From positions 15,406-37,562 of the forward strand of contig DEPS01000047.1 of NCBI GenBank assembly GCA_002358875.1: DNA of 22,157 nucleotides. The letters are read 5' to 3'. How positions within the stretch are numbered: position 1 is the first letter of the stretch; each line of letters opens with the position of its first letter. The notes under the pieces are model-generated. The model had not been told where the DNA came from and did no database searches. It was given only the letters and a program-made list of their open reading frames with translations. Source of the DNA: Lachnospiraceae bacterium UBA3386. GTDB taxonomy: Bacteria > Bacillota > Clostridia > Lachnospirales > Lachnospiraceae. A program made the translations under genes and the position numbers. Below, in pieces: positions 7,699 through 15,017 of the stretch.

Positions 7699-9537
7699 TC
7701 ATTCAACCGTGACACTCTTGGCAAGGTTTCTGGGCTTATCAACATCCAGACCCTTAGCCACACTGACATAGTATGCCATAAGCTGCAGTGAAATGATCCC
7801 GAGGCTGTTGGCAAAGTGAGGATCTGTCCTTGGTACATAGACTGTAAAGTCCACGGTATCCTCCACGCTGTAGTATCCGTAGGAGGTAAGTCCCATCAGG
7901 TAGGCGCCCCTGCTCTTGACCTCGACCATGTTGCTGATGGTCTTTTCGTAGAGGTCAGGCTGGGTCAGGGAGCCGATCACCAGGGTACCGTCCTCCACCA
8001 GGCTGATGGTGCCGTGCTTAAGCTCTCCCGCCGCGTAAGCCTCGGAATGGATATAGCTGATCTCCTTCATCTTGAGGCTGCCCTCAAGGCAGATCGCGTA
8101 GTCGACGCCGCGTCCGATAAAGAAGATGTCGCGGGCGTGGGAGAATTTGGCGGCAAACCACTGGATTCTCTCCTTGTCCTCGAGGATTCGCTCGATCTGC
8201 GAGGGGATCCTGTCAAGATCCTGGAGATATTTGTCATACTGTTCTTGTGGGATAAGCCCCCTGACCGTGCCAAGCTCGATGGCAAGGAGATAGCCGGCCA
8301 TAAGCTGGGTCGAATAGGCCTTGGTCGTGGCCACGGCGATCTCAGGACCTGCAAGCGTGTACAGAACGTTGTCCGCCTCCCTGGCGATGGAGGATCCGAC
8401 GACATTGACGATACCGAGGGTGGCCGCTCCCCTGGCCTTCGCCTCCCTGAGCGCCGCCAGAGAATCCGCCGTCTCACCGGACTGGCTGATGACGATGACC
8501 AGGGCGCCCTCCTCAAGAATGGGCTTTCTGTAGCGGAACTCGCTGGCAAGCTCCACGCGGACCGGAATCCTGGCCAGGTCTTCGATCACGTACTGAAGAC
8601 TTATACCGACATGATAGGCGCTGCCGCATGCCACGATCACGATGCTGCGGACGCTCCGCATCGCGTCTTCTGTCAGGCCGATCTGGGAAAAATCGATGCG
8701 CCCGTCCTTGACGATGGCGTTATAGGTATCCCTGACAGCCTTGGGCTGCTCGTGGATCTCCTTCATCATGAAATGCTCAAAGCCGCCCTTTTCAGCGGAC
8801 TCGGCGTCCCATTTGACCTCCGTGAGCTCCTTCTCTATCTCCTCCTGGTCGATATTGTAGAATACAGCCCTGCCTGCACTAAGTCTCGCGATCTCGTTGT
8901 TGCCGATATAATAGACATTGCGGGTATATTTTAAGAGGGCAGGCACATCCGAAGCCACATAGGTGTCGGAGTTCTCCACGCCGATGATCATGGGACTGTC
9001 CTTGCGGGCAACAAAGATCTCCTCCGGGAAGTCCTTGAACATAAAGGCAAGGGCATAGGAACCGCGAACGCGCATCATGGTCCTCACGATGGCGTCGACC
9101 GGACCCTTATTGTATTTTTTCAGATAATAGTCGACCGTCTTGATCGCGACCTCCGTGTCAGTCTGGGAGTAGAAGGAATAGCCATGTCTGACCAGCTTGT
9201 CGCGAAGCTCCTGGTAGTTTTCGATAATGCCGTTGTGAACACCGATGATGGACCTGTCGTCCGTGCAGTGGGGATGGGCATTTCCCTCGGACGGTTCACC
9301 GTGGGTCGCCCAGCGTGTATGGCCGATGCCGCAGTTTCCGATCAGGGTCTGCCCGTCGTTGGTCTTTTCGGCCAGGATCTTAAGCCTTCCCTTTGCCTTG
9401 ACCAGGACCGGCTCGTCCGAGCCGTCGCGCACCGCAAGACCTGCCGAGTCATAGCCTCTGTACTCAAGCTTCGAGAGTCCGTCGAGCAGGATCGGAGCCG
9501 CCTGTTTTGTGCCGACATATCCGACAATTCCGCACAT
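7699..9537 (-). CDS. glmS: Glutamine--fructose-6-phosphate aminotransferase (isomerizing)
   Basis: GlmS makes glucosamine-6-phosphate from fructose-6-phosphate and glutamine, the entry step to UDP-GlcNAc, peptidoglycan and other amino-sugar polymers. The start MCGIVGYVG places the N-terminal nucleophile at Cys2 after Met removal. The glutaminase motifs EYRGYDSAG and GHTRWATHG follow. Two SIS domains occupy the rest (CGSAYHVG and SQSGETADS, then GRGVDYAICLEGSLKMKEIS). The C-terminus NLAKSVTVE carries the conserved lysine (Lys607). The length of 612 residues is normal. The ATG at 9537 follows AGGAG with an 8-nt spacer. Only 87 AT-rich bases separate it from the glycosyltransferase, and they contain no glmS ribozyme core. 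That is unusual for a Gram-positive glmS, because a ribozyme does exist about 5 kb upstream, before nagB. Confidence 0.98.
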   Translation of the reverse strand: MCGIVGYVGTKQAAPILLDGLSKLEYRGYDSAGLAVRDGSDEPVLVKAKGRLKILAEKTNDGQTLIGNCGIGHTRWATHGEPSEGNAHPHCTDDRSIIGVHNGIIENYQELRDKLVRHGYSFYSQTDTEVAIKTVDYYLKKYNKGPVDAIVRTMMRVRGSYALAFMFKDFPEEIFVARKDSPMIIGVENSDTYVASDVPALLKYTRNVYYIGNNEIARLSAGRAVFYNIDQEEIEKELTEVKWDAESAEKGGFEHFMMKEIHEQPKAVRDTYNAIVKDGRIDFSQIGLTEDAMRSVRSIVIVACGSAYHVGISLQYVIEDLARIPVRVELASEFRYRKPILEEGALVIVISQSGETADSLAALREAKARGAATLGIVNVVGSSIAREADNVLYTLAGPEIAVATTKAYSTQLMAGYLLAIELGTVRGLIPQEQYDKYLQDLDRIPSQIERILEDKERIQWFAAKFSHARDIFFIGRGVDYAICLEGSLKMKEISYIHSEAYAAGELKHGTISLVEDGTLVIGSLTQPDLYEKTISNMVEVKSRGAYLMGLTSYGYYSVEDTVDFTVYVPRTDPHFANSLGIISLQLMAYYVSVAKGLDVDKPRNLAKSVTVE

Positions 9538-9624
9538 ATGTATTTCTCCTTTTTTATAAGGAACCGCAGTTTCCCACGGAACGATTTAATACCAATAATA
9601 AATATAAAGCTATTTTTGCAATGA

Positions 9625-10752
9625 TCAGTTAAAATTAAAGATCCGCTGCGCGGCTTTATAGCAAAGAAGCACTGCCCTGCGCTGGAGCGGACGCCTGACG
9701 TTCATCATTCGTCCCATCAGCCTTCTGCGCATCTTTGTCCAGAGCGCTTCATCCTTCGTTTTCAGATAATCCCAGACCTCATCCCTGATCTGAAGATGCT
9801 CGGGCGCACCGGAACAAAGAGCCAGGACCGAGGTAATTGTCGTGATGATCTCCAGATAATTGAACATGTACTGGGCCAGAACCTTGTGTCTGCTGATCAG
9901 TTGGCTTTCTTCCGGGTCCGTGTAATAGTCGATCATGATGTGGTTCACACGTGCCTGCTGGTCAAGCCTTCTGATCATGACGGATTCATGGACAGACTGA
10001 TCCTCTCTGCCGATAAAGTAATAATAAAAGTTCACATCCAGATAAAACATCCGGTTTACGTAAGGAAGAGGATTGAACACATAGATATTGTCTACATAAA
10101 AGGTGTGTTCGGGAAGCCGTAATCCGCAGTCGCGCAGAAGGCCGGTCCTGAAGATCACTGAATGCATCAGGATGTATTTTCCTATAGGAAAACGATTTGC
10201 CTCATCCCAGGAGAACACGCGTCCTTGCGGGATACACCTGCGGTACTGCATGACCTTGTGACGGTTTTCATCCTCTTTATTATAAACAAAATTAGTGATG
10301 AGAAGATCAAGCGGAAGCTCCCGGGTGTCCTCCTTTGAAGAAGACGGCTCCATGACTTTTCCGGCATCCTTTCCTTCCCCGGAGCTGTCCGGTTCATCTG
10401 CGGACGAAGGATCGTCCGTCAGGGAAAATCTCCTCAGAGTATCTAATACGCTTTTATAAGCGCTCGCTTTTACCTTATCGTCACTGTCAACGACCTTGAA
10501 GTAGAGGCCTGTGGCATTTTCGATTCCCGTGTTGACCGCCCCGCCATGTCCCTTGTTTTCCTGATGGATCGCGCGGATGATACCGGGATGCTGAGATTCC
10601 AGACGGTCCGCGATCTGCGCTGTACTGTCGGACGATCCGTCATCAATGATAAGGATCTCAACGTCATTTCCTCCGACAAGCAGGGAACGTATGCAGTTTT
10701 CCATATATCCTTCAGAGTTATAGCAGGGCACAGCAATTGACAGCAGTTTCAT
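9625..10752 (-). CDS. Family 2 glycosyltransferase
   Basis: A cytoplasmic GT-A fold glycosyltransferase (GT2) of 375 residues, probably acting in cell-surface polysaccharide synthesis; donor and acceptor are unknown. The N-terminus MKLLSIAVPCYNSEGYMENC is the usual GT2 beginning. The nucleotide-sugar motifs follow as IIDDGSSDST (Asp37-Asp38) and VVDSDD (residues 88-92). A Ser/Asp/Glu-rich stretch at about 111-146 looks like a flexible insert after the GT-A core. The frame is open to 10770, but the ATG at 10752 is chosen because GGAGG lies 7 nt upstream (10760-10764). The neighbours mutY and glmS are in the same direction at 102 and 87 bp. A possible extended -10 promoter lies just upstream. 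Confidence 0.9.
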   Translation of the reverse strand: MKLLSIAVPCYNSEGYMENCIRSLLVGGNDVEILIIDDGSSDSTAQIADRLESQHPGIIRAIHQENKGHGGAVNTGIENATGLYFKVVDSDDKVKASAYKSVLDTLRRFSLTDDPSSADEPDSSGEGKDAGKVMEPSSSKEDTRELPLDLLITNFVYNKEDENRHKVMQYRRCIPQGRVFSWDEANRFPIGKYILMHSVIFRTGLLRDCGLRLPEHTFYVDNIYVFNPLPYVNRMFYLDVNFYYYFIGREDQSVHESVMIRRLDQQARVNHIMIDYYTDPEESQLISRHKVLAQYMFNYLEIITTITSVLALCSGAPEHLQIRDEVWDYLKTKDEALWTKMRRRLMGRMMNVRRPLQRRAVLLCYKAAQRIFNFN

Positions 10753-10802
10753 GAAAATTCCTCCGGCCAAAACATTATTGATTCAGTAAGTGTTGTTTTC
10801 TC

Positions 10803-10811
10803 ATTGTACCA
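10803..10811 (-). promoter_or_regulatory. Candidate extended -10 promoter before the glycosyltransferase
   Basis: On the minus strand TGGTACAAT matches the extended -10 pattern TGnTATAAT, with five of six hexamer positions matching. It lies about 50 bp before the glycosyltransferase ATG. No good -35 hexamer is present at the right distance, so support rests on the extended -10 alone. If active, it would let the glycosyltransferase and glmS be expressed apart from the ribozyme-led transcript. Confidence 0.35.
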
Positions 10812-10854
10812 TAAATATGGATGAGAATGACTCTTTTAGTAAAATATTGAGTAA

Positions 10855-12003
10855 CTATTCGGCTTCTGAAGAAAAAAAGGCATCAAAAGCATTCGGGACC
10901 GCATACTGCTTCAGCATCTGCGAAATGGTCACAGCAAAGCATGAATCAGACTTTTCTTTCGTCCGGTCCGTCACCCTGCCGGTTTCTTTCTTCATTTCAT
11001 CAAAATCTCCCACCCGGATCTCGTATCCGCGCATCCTCCACTCCAGATGTGTAAAGACATGCTTTGCCTCCGGAAGCGGAAGGATCCGAACAGGCGAGAA
11101 CCCGTACTGACGCGCCTTCTCCAGCGCCTCCTCTTCGGTGAGCCATCCATCTTCGTTTGGAAATTCGTACATACCTGCCAGAAGGCCCTTTTCCGGGCGG
11201 CGACGCAGGACGATCCTTTCTCCGTCACGGATAATAAGAACGGTCCTCTTTTCGATCCGCCTCGTCTTTTTGGGGGGCATGACGGGAATATCCGAACATC
11301 TCCCGTTTCGAAAGGCCAGGCAGTGATCCCTCAGCGGACACTGTCCACATAAGGGCCTGCTTCCGGGGATGCAGACCATGGCGCCCAGGTCCATCAGGGC
11401 CTGGTTAATGTCTCCCGGACAGGCACAGACGGTATTGCCTGCAAAAAAATATCTGTCCTTTGGCAGCACGCCCTCCTCTGAAGGCATGCTGTCCATCACT
11501 TCCTGAAAATAAGCGGCGGCGGCAGACAAAGCTTCGCGGCCTCTTATCTCCTTTTCATAGAGAGCAAGCCTTGCAAATACGCGCAGAAGATTTCCGTCGA
11601 CGGCAGGTATCCGCTCCCCAAAGGCGATCGAGGCGATCGCGGCCGAGGTATAGGGCCCGATCCCGGGAAGCCGCTTTAAGGCGGCCGATGTGACAGGCAT
11701 CTTTCCGCCATACTCTTCTACTATGCTGGCGGCGGCTCTTTTCATATTCCTTACCCGGCTGTAGTAGCCCAGTCCTTCCCATACCTTCCTGCATTCGTCC
11801 TCATCCGCCGCAGCCAGAGTCTCAATATCAGGAAAGCGATCCATAAACCGGCGGTAATACTCCTTCACGGCTTCCACTCTTGTCTGCTGGAGCATGATCT
11901 CGGAAACCCAGACGTGATAGGGGGAGGGGTCGTCCCGCCAGGGAAGGCTCCTGCGGTTTTCTTTATACCATAGCAAAAGGGCTTTTGCGATCTCTTCGTA
12001 CAT
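10855..12003 (-). CDS. mutY: A/G-specific adenine DNA glycosylase
   Basis: MutY removes adenine mispaired with 8-oxoguanine. The 382-residue product has the catalytic Glu35 in SEIMLQQT, the helix-hairpin-helix LPGIGPYTSAAIAS, the catalytic Asp136 in PAVDGN, and a four-cysteine iron-sulfur site (Cys211, 219, 222, 228). The spacing is C-X7-C-X2-C-X5-C, one residue longer than the textbook C-X6. Residues about 172-197 form an insert, with an extra CAC, before PGDINQALMDLGA. The C-terminal NUDIX-like domain (from about 250), used to recognise 8-oxoG, is present (LLAGMYEFPNEDGWLTEEEA). The ATG at 12003 follows GAGGTGA at about 9 nt. Its placement inside an amino-sugar gene block has no obvious functional reason. 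Confidence 0.95.
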   Translation of the reverse strand: MYEEIAKALLLWYKENRRSLPWRDDPSPYHVWVSEIMLQQTRVEAVKEYYRRFMDRFPDIETLAAADEDECRKVWEGLGYYSRVRNMKRAAASIVEEYGGKMPVTSAALKRLPGIGPYTSAAIASIAFGERIPAVDGNLLRVFARLALYEKEIRGREALSAAAAYFQEVMDSMPSEEGVLPKDRYFFAGNTVCACPGDINQALMDLGAMVCIPGSRPLCGQCPLRDHCLAFRNGRCSDIPVMPPKKTRRIEKRTVLIIRDGERIVLRRRPEKGLLAGMYEFPNEDGWLTEEEALEKARQYGFSPVRILPLPEAKHVFTHLEWRMRGYEIRVGDFDEMKKETGRVTDRTKEKSDSCFAVTISQMLKQYAVPNAFDAFFSSEAE

Positions 12004-12102
12004 GTTTACCGGTCACCTCATACCTTCCCTGAGAGCACCTTCCCGTGAAGGAAGTTTTCTGCGTTCTGTCCGAAAAGGCATTCCGGAGATGGCATACGCG
12101 TA

Positions 12103-12148
12103 AGGCAGGATGTCCTCCCGTATTAGAAACCGGAAAAACATCCTGCCT
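12103..12148 (-). ncRNA. 18-bp RNA hairpin in the glmM-mutY gap
   Basis: The outer arms (12103-12113 and 12138-12148) are perfect 11-nt inverted repeats. Read on the minus strand, seven further inner pairs form (UUUUCCG with CGGGAGG, three being U-G wobbles), closing a 10-nt loop. In plus-strand RNA those wobbles would be A-C mismatches, so the full stem exists only in the direction in which the genes are transcribed. No U-tract follows, so it is not a standard intrinsic terminator. It could be an mRNA stability or processing element. The role is inferred. Confidence 0.55.
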
Positions 12149-12176
12149 GAATCCTCTTTTATTGATTTCTTTTCAG

Positions 12177-12212
12177 CCAGATGTCCCTTTTATTCCAGAT
12201 GTCCCTTCTCCT
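12177..12212. repeat. 18-bp imperfect tandem duplication across the glmM stop codon
   Basis: CCAGATGTCCCTT occurs at 12177-12189 and again at 12195-12207, a period of 18 bp. On the minus strand the first unit encodes the GlmM C-terminus KGHLE. The second repeats KGHL just after the TAA in the same frame. The stop may have arisen in or between the copies. Confidence 0.7.
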
Positions 12213-13536
12213 TGATCACGTCGATCACAGAATCTACATATTTCTCGCAGATATCATCAGATCCGGCCTCAACCATGACGCGGATGACCGGTTCCGTACC
12301 GCTCTCGCGGACGAGGATGCGGCCTTCGTCTCCGAGCACGTCTCCGACCTTCTTTACCTGTGCCTGAACGTCGGGATCGTTCTGTGCGTCGGGCTTGGAC
12401 TTGACGCGGATATTCTTGAGGACCTGAGGGTAGAAAACAACGGGAGCTGCCAGTTCGCTCATGGGCTTGCCCTTTGCGAGCATGACCTCCATCAGTTTGA
12501 GGGATGTCAGAATCCCGTCACCGGTAGTGGCATATTTTGTAAAAATAATATGCCCGCTCTGCTCTCCGCCGATACGGTGGCCGTTTTTCACCATGTTTTC
12601 GTAAACATACTTGTCGCCGACTTTGGTCTTTTCGTAATTGATACCGACCTTATCAAAAGCCTTGTAAAGACCAAAATTGCTCATTACGGTCGTCACGACT
12701 GTGTTGTTGAGGAGCTTGTCGCGCTCCTTCATGTAGAGACCGTAGATGTAGAGGATGTGGTCGCCCGTGACCACATTGCCCTTTTCGTCGACACAAAGAC
12801 ACCTGTCCGCATCACCGTCATAGGCAAAGCCGACATCGAGGCCTTTTTCGACAACAAACTTCTGCAGATGCTCGATATGGGTGCTTCCGCAGTCAGTGTT
12901 GATATTGTAGCCGTCCGGGCTGTCATTCATGACATAGGTCTTCGCCCCCAGCGCGTCGAAAACACCCCTGGCGATCGACCAGGCAGCACCGTTCGCTACG
13001 TCGAGACCGACCTTGACGTCCTTGAAGCTGAACTTGGACATGGAGATCAGGTATCCGATATAGCGGTTGCGTCCGGAGACAAAATCCACTGTGCGGCCGA
13101 TCTCATGGCCGGTAGAGACAGGGACTTCAAGCTCGCCATCGATATAGGCCTCGACCTTGAGAATGGTCTCTTCGTCCATTTTCTCTCCGTTGCTGTTGAG
13201 AAGCTTGATCCCATTGTCATAATAGGGATTATGTGATGCGGAGATCATGATTCCGCAGTCAAAATCATCTACGCGGGTGATATAAGCGACTGAAGGAGTC
13301 GTCGTCACATGCATGATGTAAGCGTCCGCGCCCGAAGCCATAAGGCCTGTACAGAGCGCATATTCAAACATATAGCTGGATCTTCTCGTATCCTTGCCGA
13401 TGACGACTTTTGCCTTTCTGTCGAGCCTGGCTCCATAATACCAGCCCAGGAAACGGCCGATCTTAATGGCATGTTCGTAATTGAGTACCTTGTTGGCCTC
13501 CCCGCGGAAGCCGTCTGTTCCAAAATATTTACCCAT
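12190..13536 (-). CDS. glmM: Phosphoglucosamine mutase
   Basis: GlmM converts glucosamine-6-phosphate to glucosamine-1-phosphate, the step after GlmS on the way to UDP-GlcNAc. The 448-residue protein starts with MGKYFGTDGFRG and carries the phosphoserine loop ISASHNPYYDNGIKL (phospho-Ser101 by position). It also has the metal-binding DGDADRCL, the sugar-recognition GGEQSGHIIF and the C-terminal phosphate-binding RESGTEPVIRVM. These separate GlmM from phosphoglucomutases and phosphomannomutases of the same superfamily. The ATG at 13536 follows AGGAGG at 4-5 nt, a strong site. It lies 120 bp after nagB, and no terminator with a U-tract is visible between them, so co-transcription is plausible. 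Confidence 0.96.
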   Translation of the reverse strand: MGKYFGTDGFRGEANKVLNYEHAIKIGRFLGWYYGARLDRKAKVVIGKDTRRSSYMFEYALCTGLMASGADAYIMHVTTTPSVAYITRVDDFDCGIMISASHNPYYDNGIKLLNSNGEKMDEETILKVEAYIDGELEVPVSTGHEIGRTVDFVSGRNRYIGYLISMSKFSFKDVKVGLDVANGAAWSIARGVFDALGAKTYVMNDSPDGYNINTDCGSTHIEHLQKFVVEKGLDVGFAYDGDADRCLCVDEKGNVVTGDHILYIYGLYMKERDKLLNNTVVTTVMSNFGLYKAFDKVGINYEKTKVGDKYVYENMVKNGHRIGGEQSGHIIFTKYATTGDGILTSLKLMEVMLAKGKPMSELAAPVVFYPQVLKNIRVKSKPDAQNDPDVQAQVKKVGDVLGDEGRILVRESGTEPVIRVMVEAGSDDICEKYVDSVIDVIKEKGHLE

Positions 13537-13656
13537 TTTTCCTCCTGTTCCGCAAAAAGCAGAAGTATCGGGAATTGTAACTTACGTATGAGATATTCGT
13601 TCACCCCGGAGAAGCCGATAGTACACAGATCTGCTTACCGGTATCCTGTATGTGCC

Positions 13657-14448
13657 TTACAGCCTCTGCGACTTCTCGATATCCAGAAAATATTTATAGG
13701 TATCGACAGTGAGCTCTCCGCATGCATCCTCATCGCAGGCGATGATCGCGCCGTTATGCATCTGCAGGGCGCTGCAGGTCCATTTCTGGCTCACGCCGCC
13801 CTCGACGGTCGCCGCCAGAGCGCGAGCCTTGTTGTGGCCGCTGATCAGGACCAGGACCTCTTTGGAATCCGTTACAGTACCGATACCGACGGACAGAGCC
13901 TGGGCGGGAACCTTTTCCATGTCGTTTCCGAAGAAACGGGAGTTCACGATCCGGGTGTCGGTCGTAAGATCTCTGACGCCGGTCCTGGAGGACAGGGAAG
14001 TGTAAGGCTCATTGAAAGCAAGGTGGCCGTCAACACCGATGCCGCCCATGAAAAGATCGATGCCGCCATAGGAGGCGATCTTTTCCTCGTAGCGGGCACA
14101 CTCGGCTTCAGGATCGTCTGTCATGCCGTTGAGGATGTTGATGTTCTCGGGCTTCATATCTACCAGATGATCAAAGAAATAGTAGTGCATGAAATACCAG
14201 TAGCTCTGGTCATGCTCCCTGGGAAGGCCAAGGTACTCATCCATATTGAAAGTCACGACATTGGCAAAGGAGAGCTCGCCGGCTTTGTTCTTCTTAACAA
14301 GCTCCTGATAGACGCCGATCGGCGACGAACCGGTGGGAAGACCCAGAACGAAAGGCCTTTCTTCCTTGTGGGCATTGATCTTTGCCGCGATATAATCCGC
14401 CGCCCATTTGCACATCTTATCATAATTATCCTGAATGACGACTCTCAT
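13657..14448 (-). CDS. nagB: Glucosamine-6-phosphate deaminase
   Basis: NagB interconverts glucosamine-6-phosphate with fructose-6-phosphate plus ammonia, reversibly. The 263-residue product shows the phosphate loop GLPTGSSPIGVYQEL, NMDEYLGL with Asp70, and GIGVDGHLAFNEP with Asp140, His142 and Glu147. These align with the E. coli catalytic set Asp72, Asp141, His143 and Glu148. The protein ends soon after the core, as in short Gram-positive NagBs. The ATG at 14448 follows GGAGGAG at about 10 nt. It is the first gene after a glmS ribozyme and a strong promoter, and it has no nagA beside it. Enzyme identity is firm. Whether it works in the breakdown or the synthesis direction here is open. Confidence 0.97.
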   Translation of the reverse strand: MRVVIQDNYDKMCKWAADYIAAKINAHKEERPFVLGLPTGSSPIGVYQELVKKNKAGELSFANVVTFNMDEYLGLPREHDQSYWYFMHYYFFDHLVDMKPENINILNGMTDDPEAECARYEEKIASYGGIDLFMGGIGVDGHLAFNEPYTSLSSRTGVRDLTTDTRIVNSRFFGNDMEKVPAQALSVGIGTVTDSKEVLVLISGHNKARALAATVEGGVSQKWTCSALQMHNGAIIACDEDACGELTVDTYKYFLDIEKSQRL

Positions 14449-14607
14449 AGTGTCAGTTCTCCTCCATTTTTCTGTATATTTTTTTTCGTTCTTATCAATA
14501 ATAACATCAGGTAAAAAATCTTATATCCGATATGATCTGTGACAGAAGATCCTTTGTTGCAGTATTGATTCTGCTTTTTGCTCTCTTCTTAACGGCCCAC
14601 AGATAAA
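14449..14607 (-). promoter_or_regulatory. Leader between the ribozyme and nagB
   Basis: About 160 nt of AT-rich leader. It ends in GGAGGAG, the nagB ribosome binding site. Weak hairpins are possible (GATCT-8 nt-AGATC; ATCTT/AAGAT just before a T6 run near 14510-14516). None is strong enough to call a terminator. I see no open frame or second RNA motif in it. Confidence 0.4.
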
Positions 14608-14731
14608 ACCCCCGTTTTTACGTCCGTTTGTAAAAAACTCTGACTTAAAAAACCGGTTTTCTGACCGTGACAGCACCCGCCGAGTCTTTCGATGACTGCC
14701 AACCTCGTCAACCTTTTATGGTCCTGGCGCT
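14608..14731 (-). ncRNA. glmS ribozyme (glucosamine-6-phosphate-activated self-cleaving RNA)
   Basis: The minus-strand RNA carries the conserved glmS core in the right order. The cleavage site A/GCGCC has the cut between 14731 and 14730. A short P1 is formed by GACC and GGUU. GUUGACGAGG follows at 14712-14703. The P2 stem pairs GGCAG (14700-14696) with CUGUC (14673-14669). AUCGA lies at 14693-14689 and CGGCGGGUG at 14682-14674. The next stem pairs CGGU (14667-14664) with ACCG (14657-14654). A P4-like stem pairs GUUUUU (14653-14648) with AAAAAC (14619-14614). CGCC beside the cleavage site can pair with GGCG in the core, as the double pseudoknot requires. In known cases GlcN6P binding triggers cleavage and the mRNA is then degraded. 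The 3' boundary is approximate. The gene directly downstream is nagB, not glmS. Confidence 0.93.
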
Positions 14732-14815
14732 AACAACTCCCGCACGCCTCCTGTCCTGCAGAAGAAGTTTTTCGTCTGTGCCGGTCCGGTATTTTTCGGG
14801 AGCACAGTAAATAAT

Positions 14816-14844
14816 ATGATAACAGCAAACAATAATCCGGTCAA
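14816..14844 (-). promoter_or_regulatory. Near-consensus sigma-A promoter for the ribozyme-nagB transcript
   Basis: The -35 TTGACC (14844-14839) and -10 TATCAT (14821-14816) each match consensus at five of six positions, with an exact 17-bp spacer. Transcription should start near 14809, about 80 nt before the ribozyme cleavage site. In that leader CTCCCG (14802-14797) can pair with CGGGAG (14742-14737), forming a hairpin that ends just before the cleavage site. Confidence 0.75.
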
Positions 14845-14944
14845 GGCGGCAAAATCACTAATCAACTCAAAAAATCAACGAAACATTCAGGGAAAAAGGT
14901 ACGAATGATACGGTTTATATGCACAAGATCCCCTGGAACAAATT

Positions 14945-14991
14945 CTGCCTGTCCGACCGGGGACGGCAGCGGCCTCCGGACGTACAGGCAG
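14945..14991 (-). terminator. Possible holA terminator hairpin
   Basis: CTGCCTGT (14945-14952) and ACAGGCAG (14984-14991) form a perfect 8-bp stem, with further partial pairing inside. It lies 27 bp past the holA stop. The following minus-strand sequence, AATTTGTTCC, is only weakly U-rich, so termination is plausible but not clear. Confidence 0.4.
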
Positions 14992-15017
14992 TTTATCTAC
15001 TACAGGCTGTGAAGGTT

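Noticed and set aside
9538..9624. A glmS ribozyme directly upstream of glmS
   Set aside because: The gap is only 87 nt, AT-rich, and lacks GCGCC, GUUGACGAGG and CGGCGG.
12004..12189. GlmM read-through protein of about 55 extra residues
   Set aside because: The normal GlmM length is reached at the TAA. The extension shows no conserved motif and contains the RNA hairpin, so an open frame by chance is likelier.
12181..14514. Long plus-strand open frames opposite glmM and nagB (351 and 401 codons)
   Set aside because: Both lie opposite well-identified genes. One also runs across the ribozyme-side leader. Neither shows a recognisable family.
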